This document shows positions 1 through 7,482 of a DNA stretch of 64,000 bases, in pieces. Positions within the stretch are counted from its first letter, which is position 1. Every line of letters starts with the position of its first letter. This DNA comes from Pseudomonas segetis (GTDB taxonomy: Bacteria > Pseudomonadota > Gammaproteobacteria > Pseudomonadales > Pseudomonadaceae). A program made the translations under genes and the position numbers. The stretch spans positions 310,001 to 374,000 of the forward strand of contig NZ_FZOG01000003.1 in assembly GCF_900188155.1 (NCBI RefSeq). The letters run 5' to 3'. The notes under the pieces are model-generated. The model was not told where the DNA came from, ran no database searches, and saw nothing but the letters and a program-made list of their open reading frames with translations.

Positions 1-299
1 AGTGGGTTATGGTCGCGCGGCATAGACACAACCTTGACCTCACGTAAACGGGGTTCGTACGCCTCGATAAAGCGTTCGATAGCGATACGCGCCTGTTGCA
101 ACGAGTCGTGCAATGACAAGCGCATATCGTTGAGATCGGGCAACCCGTAGTCGGCGAGCGTTTGCACGCTGCCGGCCCGGGTGCTGAGCATTTTTGCCAG
201 GTGGGCAGCCACCGACGCCATGGCGCTTGCTTCACGCGTCCAACCGGCGCGTCGATCAAGTTCACCACCTATGCGTTCAAATAGACTGCCGTACGACAT
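1..299 (-). CDS. tssE: Type VI secretion baseplate protein TssE (gp25-like), 3' end beyond window
   Basis: TssE is a small baseplate subunit of the type VI secretion system, homologous to phage T4 gp25, and helps nucleate the contractile sheath in the cytoplasm. I translated the minus strand from the ATG at 299. The product starts MSYGSLFERIGGELDRRAGW and continues with the DYGLPDLND stretch typical of gp25-like proteins (LxDYGLPD motif). About 99 codons are visible and the frame is still open at base 1, so the C-terminus is missing. It lies 6 bp after the tssC stop, in the same operon, which supports the assignment. In some T6SS clusters hcp sits between tssC and tssE; here it does not. Confidence 0.88.
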   Translation of the reverse strand, partial: MSYGSLFERIGGELDRRAGWTREASAMASVAAHLAKMLSTRAGSVQTLADYGLPDLNDMRLSLHDSLQQARIAIERFIEAYEPRLREVKVVSMPRDHNP

Positions 300-305
300 G
301 GATGC

Positions 306-1781
306 TTATTCCTTATCCAGCTTGCCAACCAGCGACAGGGTGAAGTCCGCACCCATGTACTTGAAGTGCGGGCGCACGTTCAGGCTGACGCGGTACCAGC
401 CTGGCTCGCCTTCAACATCGCTGACCACAACCTGAGCTGCACGCAGTGGACGACGGCCACGGATCTCTGCGTTCGGGTTTTCCTGGTCGGCGACAAACTG
501 GCGAATCCACTTGTTCAGTTCCAGTTCGAGGTCGGTGCGCTCTTTCCACGAACCGATTTGCTCGCGCTGCAGCACTTTCAAGTAGTGCGCCAGGCGGTTG
601 ACGATGAACAGGTACGGCAACTGGGTGCCGAGCTTGTAGTTGAGCTCTGCGTTCTTGCCTTCTGCGCTGTTGCCGAAGAACTTTGGCTTCTGCGTCGAGT
701 TGGCCGAGAAGAATGCTGCGTTGTCGCTCCCTTTACGCATGGTCAGGGCGATAAAGCCTTCTTCAGCCAGTTCGTATTCGCGACGGTCGGAGACCAACAC
801 TTCGGTTGGAATCTTGGTTTCGATTTCGCCCATGCTTTCAAAATGATGCAGTGGCAAATCTTCAACCGCGCCGCCGCTTTGCGGGCCGATGATGTTCGGG
901 CACCAGCGGAACTTGGCAAAGCTGTCGGTCAGCTTGCTGGCGAAGGTGTAGGCGGTGTTGCCCCACAGGTAATGCTCGTGGCTGTTGGCGACGTTTTCCT
1001 TGTAAACGAAGCTTTTGACCGGGTTCTCTTCCGGATCGTACGGGTTACGCAGCAGGAAGCGCGGTACGGTCAGGCCGACATAGCGGGCATCTTCTTGCTC
1101 GCGGAAGCTCTGCCACTTGGCAAATTGCGGGCCTTCGAAGTGATCCTTGAGGTCCTTGAGGTCAGGCAAGCCGGTGAAGGCTTCCAGGCCGAAGAACTTA
1201 GGACCTGCGGCGGCAATGAATGGCGCGTGCGACATCGATGCAACGCTGGCCACGTATTGCATGGTCTTGATGTCTGGCGAGCTTGGGTCGAAGTAGTAGT
1301 TGGCGATAATGGCCGCCACTGGCTGGCCACCGAACTGGCCATACTCAGCGGTGTAGACGTGCTTGTACAAGCCTGACTGAACGATTTCCGGGCTGTCTTC
1401 GAAGTCTTCGAGCAGGTCTTGCTTGGAGGCGTTGATCAGCTCCAGCTTGGTGTTCTCGCGGAAATCCGTGCGATCGACCAGCAGTTTCAGGCCGCGCCAT
1501 GAAGATTCCAGTGCCTGGAAGTTCTGGTTGTGCAGAATCTCGTCCATCTGGCTGCTGAGCTTGGCGTCGATCTCCGCGATCATGCGGTCGACCATGGCCT
1601 TTTTGACCGGCTCATTTTGGTTTTGCGGCTTGAGTAACTCTTCAATGAACGCCGACACGCCACGCTTGGCGATGTCATAGGCTTCGTCGTCTGGCGTCAG
1701 TCGGGTTTCAGCGATGATTTGGTCCAGAAGACCGACTTCGGTAGCTTGGCCGCCGGTGTCTTTTGCTGCGCTAGTGCTCAT
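306..1781 (-). CDS. tssC: Type VI secretion sheath large subunit TssC (VipB/ImpC)
   Basis: TssC pairs with TssB to form the contractile sheath that drives the Hcp tube out of the cell. The 491-residue length matches the family (about 490-500). The N-terminus carries the conserved helix around residues 15-50 (LLDQIIAETRL, then RGVSAFIEELL). The middle has the family's FLLRNPYD segment, followed by ENxxNSHEHYLWGN-like sequence, and the C-terminus ends in a conserved VRPHFKYMGADFTLSL-type strand. It lies 25 bp after tssB and 6 bp before tssE on the same strand, consistent with one transcript from tssA. No frame disruption is visible. Confidence 0.96.
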   Translation of the reverse strand: MSTSAAKDTGGQATEVGLLDQIIAETRLTPDDEAYDIAKRGVSAFIEELLKPQNQNEPVKKAMVDRMIAEIDAKLSSQMDEILHNQNFQALESSWRGLKLLVDRTDFRENTKLELINASKQDLLEDFEDSPEIVQSGLYKHVYTAEYGQFGGQPVAAIIANYYFDPSSPDIKTMQYVASVASMSHAPFIAAAGPKFFGLEAFTGLPDLKDLKDHFEGPQFAKWQSFREQEDARYVGLTVPRFLLRNPYDPEENPVKSFVYKENVANSHEHYLWGNTAYTFASKLTDSFAKFRWCPNIIGPQSGGAVEDLPLHHFESMGEIETKIPTEVLVSDRREYELAEEGFIALTMRKGSDNAAFFSANSTQKPKFFGNSAEGKNAELNYKLGTQLPYLFIVNRLAHYLKVLQREQIGSWKERTDLELELNKWIRQFVADQENPNAEIRGRRPLRAAQVVVSDVEGEPGWYRVSLNVRPHFKYMGADFTLSLVGKLDKE

Positions 1782-1806
1782 CTAATAGCTTCCTTGTTAA
1801 TTGCGA

Positions 1807-2313
1807 TCAGGATTCAAGCTTGCCTTGGGCAGCGAGTCCGAGTTCACCGAGTACGCGGTCGCGAGAGTCATCGTCGGCCAATACGCTTTCGATGGCTTTG
1901 CGGAAGGCCGGGGCATTACCCAGCGGACCTTTGAGGGCGACCAGGGCGTCACGCAGTTCCATCAGCTTCTTCAGCTCTGGCACTTGCTCAACCACGTTGG
2001 CGGGGTTGAAGTCTTTCATCGAGTTGATGTTCAGCTTCACGGCGAGCTCTTCGTCTGCGCTGTCTTCCTGCAGGCGGTTAGGCACTGCAAAGGTCAGGCT
2101 CAACTCCTGCTTCTCGAGCACTTCGTCGAAGGTGTTCTTGTCGATGCTGATCGGTTTACGATCTTCGATCTTGCGGTCGTCCTGACGCTGAGTGAAATCG
2201 CCCAACACCATCAATTTCAGCGGCAGCTCGATTTCTTCCTGGGCATCGCCAGTGGCGGGCTTGAAAGTGACGTTAATCCGTTCCTTAGGTGCAACTGAGC
2301 CTTCTTTGGCCAT
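1807..2313 (-). CDS. tssB: Type VI secretion sheath small subunit TssB (VipA/ImpB)
   Basis: TssB is the small sheath protein that interlocks with TssC and is later recycled by ClpV. At 168 residues it has the usual length. Diagnostic features are the N-terminal VAPKERINVTFKP, the strand containing LPLKLMVLGDFTQR near residues 30-45, and the later ELKKLMELRDALVALKGPLGN region (residues 115-140), which in the family leads into the sheath-linking helix. The start at 2313 is preceded on the minus strand by a GGAGAA-type ribosome site. It is the second gene of the tssA-B-C-E operon, 33 bp downstream of tssA. Confidence 0.96.
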   Translation of the reverse strand: MAKEGSVAPKERINVTFKPATGDAQEEIELPLKLMVLGDFTQRQDDRKIEDRKPISIDKNTFDEVLEKQELSLTFAVPNRLQEDSADEELAVKLNINSMKDFNPANVVEQVPELKKLMELRDALVALKGPLGNAPAFRKAIESVLADDDSRDRVLGELGLAAQGKLES

Positions 2314-2346
2314 GGGAGTTCTCCTATTCGGTTATGGCCCGAGGGC

Positions 2347-3912
2347 CTAGTCCAGCACCACTTCGAGGTCGAGGTGGCACAACCTGCGGTAGATCTCATC
2401 CTTGTGTTCGCGCACAGCATGGTTCTGCGGCAACAATTCGCAGCAGTTATGCAGCATGTGCAGGACTTCGAGGGCGAGATCGGGTTCCCAGGCAGCAATG
2501 CCTGAGCTTTGAATCATCTGGTCAAGGGTGTCGAGTTGGGTCTTGGCCAATTCATACTTTTTGGCGCTGAAGCACAGCCTGGCGAGCGTCAGTTGCCAGA
2601 AAAAGGTTTCGCGACCGCCACGGGCCGACTCCATGGCTTTCTTGATTTGTTGCACGGCTGGCTTCAAACCCTCTTTGCGCAACAGGGGTAAAGCCTCTTG
2701 CAGGGCTTCATCCCAGGCGCGCTGGCTATCGCCGCCGCTGGCAACCGGAGCACTGGCTGGTTGCTGGGGCGTAACGTGGGGCATTACGTGTGAACTTAGC
2801 CAGGCCCGGGTTTGCTCGTCTGCAAAAGGCGTGGCGTCGTGAAATTGCAGCTCTTCGAGACCGCTCATGCGTTGCATGAACAAGGCCAGTTGGATTTCGA
2901 TTTCAAGTGCCGCCGCTTCTGCATTCAGGCCTTGCAGGCATTGCCAGGCGAGATGCTGGCCATCAAGCCAGAAGGGAGCCCTGGCAATACTGGTTTCGAG
3001 GTCCACAAGCAGGTCGGCGTATTGCCCTTGCTGATAGCGCTCCTGATAGGCTTTCAACTTATCCACAGGCAGGCCACGCAGGCCGGTGACCTTGTCGGCA
3101 TTGCGCTCCGGCAAGCTGTCGATGGGCAACCACAGCAGGGTCCTGGACAGCCGCAAGGCGCGCACGTCACTGACCTTTTGCTTGAGCCAATAGGCACACA
3201 GCGGGCGCGACTGGTCTTGCAGACTGCGCAACTGTTTGTGCGCGTCTTTTTCGCTATCGACCGATGTTGAGGCATGTAGCAGGCTGCTTGCGGTTTGCTT
3301 GACCTGGGCAAGCGCGCCGGCGACGCCTTTGTTTGAATCCTGCTTGCTTTGGCTTGCTCGCTTGATTTGTTCTTCCAGCCGTCTGCACAGTGGCAGCAGC
3401 AAGGGGGCATCAGTCCCAAGTTGTTCGGACAGATAGCCTTCAAGCTCGCGTAGTTTTGCCGCCAGATCACCGAACAGATCAAGCCTTTCGCCAACCGGGA
3501 CGTCAGCGGCAAGGACTTGTTCCAGGCGTGGGGTCAACCAGCTGATTGCTGCAGCCCGGGTGCGTGCCTTTTGCGGGTAGAGATCGGCCCAATGGCGGGT
3601 GCAAAGTGCATGTAAAAGTACGATCCCCGCGTGCAGGCCGGCAAAGGATTCACGCTGGTAAAGCGCCCAGGCCAACCAGGCTGTTACCCGGATATCTTTG
3701 GAGTGGCTGGTAAGGATTAATTCGCTGGAGTCGAGTACTTTTTGCCAGTCAATCGTCGCCACTTCATGCAAAGCATTTGCCTTGCGAAGTTCGCTTTCGA
3801 GATGTTCGTATTCAGTTGAATAGCGAATATCGCTGCCAGCAAAGTTGTTGGCTGATATGGGCGTGTTTGCAAGCGATAGATAGCGTGCAGACAGCGTACT
3901 CGAATAGGTCAT
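2347..3912 (-). CDS. tssA: Type VI secretion protein TssA (ImpA domain), long form
   Basis: TssA caps or seeds the baseplate and the growing sheath-tube. The N-terminal part (about residues 15-140) shows the ImpA_N pattern: NTPISANNFAGSDIRYSTEYEHLE, then a helical block with TAWLAWALYQRESFAGLHAG and HWADLYP. The C-terminal part is helical and ends with WEPDLALEVLHMLHNCCELL. The length of 521 residues puts it with long TssA proteins (P. aeruginosa TssA2 type) rather than the about 344-residue TssA1. The ATG at 3912 is the only methionine near the conserved N-terminus, but its AGGGA sits directly against the start codon, so initiation may be weak. First visible gene of the operon. Confidence 0.9.
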   Translation of the reverse strand: MTYSSTLSARYLSLANTPISANNFAGSDIRYSTEYEHLESELRKANALHEVATIDWQKVLDSSELILTSHSKDIRVTAWLAWALYQRESFAGLHAGIVLLHALCTRHWADLYPQKARTRAAAISWLTPRLEQVLAADVPVGERLDLFGDLAAKLRELEGYLSEQLGTDAPLLLPLCRRLEEQIKRASQSKQDSNKGVAGALAQVKQTASSLLHASTSVDSEKDAHKQLRSLQDQSRPLCAYWLKQKVSDVRALRLSRTLLWLPIDSLPERNADKVTGLRGLPVDKLKAYQERYQQGQYADLLVDLETSIARAPFWLDGQHLAWQCLQGLNAEAAALEIEIQLALFMQRMSGLEELQFHDATPFADEQTRAWLSSHVMPHVTPQQPASAPVASGGDSQRAWDEALQEALPLLRKEGLKPAVQQIKKAMESARGGRETFFWQLTLARLCFSAKKYELAKTQLDTLDQMIQSSGIAAWEPDLALEVLHMLHNCCELLPQNHAVREHKDEIYRRLCHLDLEVVLD

Positions 3913-4370
3913 TCCCTGACTCGGTATAGTGTGGCGAACACATAAATGCAGCTTAGTTCACATTAATTGCTATAAGCTGACACTAAAAGTGCGCAACTTT
4001 TTGCGCACATTGTATGTGCAATAAGTTGCGCAAAGGTCTCTGAGGCCCGCATCCTATAGGCCTCGCTTCTGATAGGCAATATATCATCGCCTGAATTTAT
4101 TGGTACTAAAGTTCAGAACTTAAGCCTGTCTCAGTGGTGTCACCGCGCTATCAGGCGCTTATAGCTATTTAAGCTCAGGCTGATATCCTTTGGGTGAATA
4201 TTTAATTATGTGAAACAGTACAGATCTAAAGGTAGGGTTAGGTCACAAATGACTTTTGAAGTTATAAGCCAAATAACTTGGCCGGAGCTTGCTGGTTGCA
4301 GTCAATAATGGCTTTTTGCCTTCAAGTATGTTTTTAGGTTAATTGCTAGATGTAAATCGTTGATTATTGG
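3913..4370. other. AT-rich intergenic region upstream of the T6SS operon with nested inverted repeats
   Basis: No convincing gene lies in these 458 bases. Composition is unlike the flanks: bases 4201-4260 contain 19 G+C of 60. A 10-bp perfect inverted repeat (TGCGCAACTT at 3990-3999, AAGTTGCGCA at 4023-4032) encloses a second palindrome around TGTATGTGCA. A 6-bp repeat GAGGCC/GGCCTC lies at 4042-4047 and 4059-4064. On the minus strand a possible sigma-70 promoter (TTGCGC, 16-bp spacer, TATAGC) overlaps the larger repeat. I found no sigma-54 site with the required GG/GC spacing. It probably contains the tssA promoter and an operator; this is inference. Confidence 0.5.
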
Positions 4371-5264
4371 TTATTTGTCGACCCAGATGTCGAGATGCAA
4401 TTGATGTTCGCTTGCCGGGGCCAGCGTTACCATGTCCTCAAGTACGTTTGCGTGCTCGATGCAGAGCATCCGTTGCCAGGCCGCGTCATTGAATTGTGAT
4501 AAGCGCCGGGCTTTATCTATCCATGGATTCCAGACCACTGCCGATTGCGAGCCCCGGTTGAGCAGGTTGATGGTGCGCTGCCAGCCAGGGTCGCAGATCT
4601 GCAGCTTGGCCGGCGGGTGCAGGTAAATCCGGTCGGTTTCACCGCTGAAATGCAAGGTTCCGGATTGGGTGAGGGTTTGCCAGTTGTCCAGCGTCTCGAT
4701 GTAGTCGCAACCTTCTAGACCCTCAACGCCCACGGTATGGATGTCACTGACCGCGAAGTAAGTGTGCAGCGCCTGGCTGAAGCTCAGTGGCTGTTCGCCA
4801 AGATTGCGGCAGGCCAGACTGATGCTCAGACGCTCACCGAGGCGCACACTGAGTCTCAGTTCGGCTGCATGTGGCCAATGCGCTAGCGGCTGCTCAAGGG
4901 TGTTGTAGCTGAAGCTGATGCAGGCTGCCTGCTCATGCTGTTCAATTCCAGCCAGGGACCAGTCAATGCTGCGTACAAGGCCGTGTGCGCTGGCCTGTTG
5001 CGGCTGTTGGTGCATGGCTTGGATGCTTTGCGGGTTGCGTTGCAAATCGCCGAACCAGGGCCAGCACACGGGCACGCCGCCGCGCACGCTGTTACCGGGT
5101 TCCAGCCTGGCTTCTTCGCTGAGCCAGATGATTGGCCTGCCCCCTTCATGCCCGTAACCGAGGATTTGGGCGCCTTGCTGGGCAATCAGTAATTTGCTGT
5201 TGTTGAAGCGCAAGCTCCAGCAATCCAGCGAACCCTGTTTAATACGTTCAACGCCTGACGTCAT
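4371..5264 (-). CDS. D-hexose-6-phosphate mutarotase family protein (YeaD-like)
   Basis: A member of the aldose-1-epimerase superfamily, YeaD branch, which interconverts anomers of hexose 6-phosphates. Visible family signatures are GYGHEGGRPIIWLS near the N-terminus, RGGVPVCWPWFGD (substrate-pocket strand), HGLVRSIDW, FSQALHTYFAV with the conserved histidine, and VVWNPWIDKARRLSQF near the end. The start was set at 5264, where the minus strand has AGGAGA 6-7 bases before ATG; an upstream in-frame start at 5309 lacks such a site. The product is 297 residues, normal for the family. It is a single gene, separated from the TRAP operon by a strong terminator. Confidence 0.9.
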   Translation of the reverse strand: MTSGVERIKQGSLDCWSLRFNNSKLLIAQQGAQILGYGHEGGRPIIWLSEEARLEPGNSVRGGVPVCWPWFGDLQRNPQSIQAMHQQPQQASAHGLVRSIDWSLAGIEQHEQAACISFSYNTLEQPLAHWPHAAELRLSVRLGERLSISLACRNLGEQPLSFSQALHTYFAVSDIHTVGVEGLEGCDYIETLDNWQTLTQSGTLHFSGETDRIYLHPPAKLQICDPGWQRTINLLNRGSQSAVVWNPWIDKARRLSQFNDAAWQRMLCIEHANVLEDMVTLAPASEHQLHLDIWVDK

Positions 5265-5328
5265 CAGATTCTCCTGCACATGGATATTCAATGCCCTGGT
5301 TGTGGGCAACGGGCCTGTGCCTCAATGC

Positions 5329-5357
5329 AAAACGCCCGTAACAAGTACGGGCGTTTT
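5329..5357 (-). terminator. Rho-independent terminator of dctQ-dctM
   Basis: A 12-bp perfect stem (AAAACGCCCGTA / TACGGGCGTTTT) encloses a 5-base loop. The A/T ends give a U-tract on either strand. It lies 18 bp after the dctM stop codon on the minus strand, so it most likely ends that operon. Confidence 0.9.
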
Positions 5358-5374
5358 GACCAAAGCGTGTTGCG

Positions 5375-6751
5375 TTAGTTGCCGTACACCTGTTCCGGCA
5401 GCCAAGTGATCAGCCCCGGGAATACGTAGGCGATGGCCAGCAGGAAGATCTGGATCAGGATGAACGGCAGCACACCTTTGTAGATGGTGCTGGTTGCAAC
5501 CGATGCCGGTGTTACGCCCCGCAGGTAGAACAGGGCAAAGCCGAATGGTGGGGTGAGGAAGGATGTTTGCAGGTTGAGTGCAATCATTACCCCCAGCCAG
5601 ATCGGGTCCAGGCCCATGGCCAGCAATACCGGGCCGACAATAGGCACCACCACGAAGGTGATCTCGATAAAGTCGAGAATGAAGCCCAGGAAGAAGATCA
5701 CCACCATCACCAGGAAGAAGGCGCCAAGCACGCCACCTGGCAGCTGGGCGAAAACCTCCTCGATCAGGATTTCGCCGCCAAAGCCGCGGAAGACCAGGGA
5801 GAACAGCGAGGCGCCAATCAGGATCATGAACACCATGGAGCTGATTTCGGTGGTGCCGTAGGCAACTTCTTTCAACTGGGTAAAGTTCAGCTTGCCTTTG
5901 AGCGTCGCCAGGACCATCGCGCCCAATGCGCCAAGCGCCGCTGCTTCGGTTGGTGTTGCATAACCCGCCAGAATCGAGCCGAGTACTGCTGCAATAAGTA
6001 TCAGCGGTGGAATCAGGGCGTTTGCCAGCTTGCCCCATTCAATTGGACCGAGTTCCTCTTGTGGCAGTGCCGGGAGTTTCTTTGGCTGAAAAATCGCCAC
6101 GCCGATGATGTACAGAATATACAGGCCAACAAGCAACATACCAGGCAGGAATGCCCCGACGAACAAGTCGCCGACCGAGACCGTCTTTGGCGAGAAGATA
6201 CCCATCTTCAACTGCGCCTGCTGGTAGGCGCTGGACATGACGTCGCCGAGCAATACCAGGACGATCGAAGGCGGAATGATCTGCCCCAGTGTGCCGGTCG
6301 CGGCCAATGTGCCGGTTGCGATTGCCGGGTCATAGCCGCGACGCAGCATGGTTGGCAACGCAAGCAAACCCATGGTGACCACGGTTGCGCCGACAATACC
6401 GGTGCTGGCGGCAAGCAAGGCTCCGACCACGCACACCGAAATGGCCAAACCGCCGCGCAGGGTGCCGAACAGTCGCGACATGGATTCGAGCAGGTCTTCG
6501 GCGACACGGGATTTCTCCAGCATCACACCCATGAACACGAATAGCGGCACCGCCAGCATCGTCTGGTTGTTCATGATGCCGAATAAACGGTTGGGCAGTG
6601 CGCTGAGGTAGGTGGCGTCGAAAGTACCGGTGACTATGCCAATACCGGCGAACAGCAGCGACACGCCGCCCAGGGTAAATGCGACCGGATAACCGGCCAT
6701 AAGCGCCAGACAGATACAGATAAACAGCAGAATCGGCATTAACTCAACCAT
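5375..6751 (-). CDS. dctM: TRAP transporter large permease (DctM)
   Basis: The DctM subunit forms the substrate path of a tripartite ATP-independent periplasmic transporter, using a sodium or proton gradient to import carboxylates delivered by a binding protein. The 458-residue product is almost wholly hydrophobic with about 12 membrane segments. It carries family segments MLAVPLFVFMGVMLEKS (about residue 65), GIVGATVVTMGLLALPTML, ATGTLGQIIPPSIVLVLLGD, and the C-terminal LNLQTSFLTPPFGFALFYLRG. It overlaps dctQ by 8 bp, which implies translational coupling. The divergent gene at 7483 encodes the matching binding protein. Confidence 0.95.
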   Translation of the reverse strand: MVELMPILLFICICLALMAGYPVAFTLGGVSLLFAGIGIVTGTFDATYLSALPNRLFGIMNNQTMLAVPLFVFMGVMLEKSRVAEDLLESMSRLFGTLRGGLAISVCVVGALLAASTGIVGATVVTMGLLALPTMLRRGYDPAIATGTLAATGTLGQIIPPSIVLVLLGDVMSSAYQQAQLKMGIFSPKTVSVGDLFVGAFLPGMLLVGLYILYIIGVAIFQPKKLPALPQEELGPIEWGKLANALIPPLILIAAVLGSILAGYATPTEAAALGALGAMVLATLKGKLNFTQLKEVAYGTTEISSMVFMILIGASLFSLVFRGFGGEILIEEVFAQLPGGVLGAFFLVMVVIFFLGFILDFIEITFVVVPIVGPVLLAMGLDPIWLGVMIALNLQTSFLTPPFGFALFYLRGVTPASVATSTIYKGVLPFILIQIFLLAIAYVFPGLITWLPEQVYGN

Positions 6752-7289
6752 GCTTCACCTCCGGCTCGGGCAAACGACCGGCGAGCATGTAAAAAGCTTT
6801 GATGATGTCGGAGATTCCTTGCAGGACCAGGCCGGCAACCAGAATCAGGATGATGCTTTTTTGCAGGTAGACGAAGTGCAGGCCACCTGACTCGCTTGAG
6901 GCCTCTTTCGTGGCCCAGGAGTTGGCGACATAGTCCCAGCTACTCCAGCCCAGGAACAGGCAAAGCGGTAGTAGAAACAGCAGCGTGCCGAGAATATCCA
7001 CCAGGGCTTGGCGTTTGCTGCTGAATTTCTGGTAAAAGATATCCACGCGTACGTGCGCGTTGCGCTGAAGTGTCCAGGCTGCTGCACCCATAAACACCAG
7101 GGCGTGTGCATAGAGGACGGCTTCTTGCAGCGCCGTGGCGCCGATTCCCAGGCCGTAGCGCAGGACGACTACAATGGCTGTTCCGATAACCAGAAATGCC
7201 GTTAGCCAGGCACAGGCCTGGCCAAAGCGTTTGTTTAACGCATCGATAATGCGCGCAAGTTGGAGCAAAAGGGGGGGCTTGTCGGACAT
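6744..7289 (-). CDS. dctQ: TRAP transporter small permease (DctQ)
   Basis: DctQ is the four-helix membrane partner of DctM. The 181-residue protein has helices near residues 30-50, 65-80, 100-120 and 140-165. It includes EAVLYAHALVFMGAAAWTLQRNAHVRVDIFY, in which the HVRVD pattern is the diagnostic DctQ motif. The start at 7289 has the minus-strand sequence AAGGACTCACC just upstream. It is the first gene of the dctQ-dctM operon, divergent from the binding-protein gene across a 193-bp interval. Confidence 0.93.
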   Translation of the reverse strand: MSDKPPLLLQLARIIDALNKRFGQACAWLTAFLVIGTAIVVVLRYGLGIGATALQEAVLYAHALVFMGAAAWTLQRNAHVRVDIFYQKFSSKRQALVDILGTLLFLLPLCLFLGWSSWDYVANSWATKEASSESGGLHFVYLQKSIILILVAGLVLQGISDIIKAFYMLAGRLPEPEVKHG

Positions 7290-7464
7290 GGTGAGTCCTT
7301 ATCGTTATGGGTGAGAAAGCGGGCAGGCCGGTGATTCTAGGCAGCTCGTGATCATGCAGCAATGGCACTACAACTTTAGTCGCATCTACTAGGCTTGAGA
7401 GTCACTTCGCCCTATGTTACTCAGGCGCGGTCTGCTGACAGTGATCCTGTACTAAGACCAATAC
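7290..7464. promoter_or_regulatory. Divergent TRAP promoter interval
   Basis: This spacer must hold the promoters of both dctQM (minus) and the binding-protein gene (plus). A partly symmetrical AT-rich element is centred on 7368-7392 (CTACAACTTTAG then TCGCATCTACTAG). I cannot assign it to a named regulator, and clear -35/-10 pairs are not obvious, so activator-dependent expression is plausible. Confidence 0.4.
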
Positions 7465-7472
7465 AACAAGAA
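7465..7472 (+). promoter_or_regulatory. Candidate Hfq/Crc catabolite-activity (CA) motif before the TRAP binding protein
   Basis: AACAAGAA fits the AAnAAnAA motif bound by Hfq with Crc in pseudomonads. It abuts the Shine-Dalgarno AGGAG, 10 bases before the ATG at 7483, the position where such motifs block translation during growth on preferred carbon sources. Seen in sequence; function inferred. Confidence 0.6.
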
Positions 7473-7482
7473 GGAGCATTGC

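Noticed and set aside
366-1376. Long open frame on the plus strand opposite tssC
   Set aside because: It mirrors a well-conserved tssC, has a Gln/Val/Arg-rich composition typical of GC-rich antisense frames, and no ribosome site or family likeness.
3913-4370. Sigma-54 promoter before tssA
   Set aside because: I looked for GG-N10-GC on the minus strand in the candidate places and found none with the required doublets.
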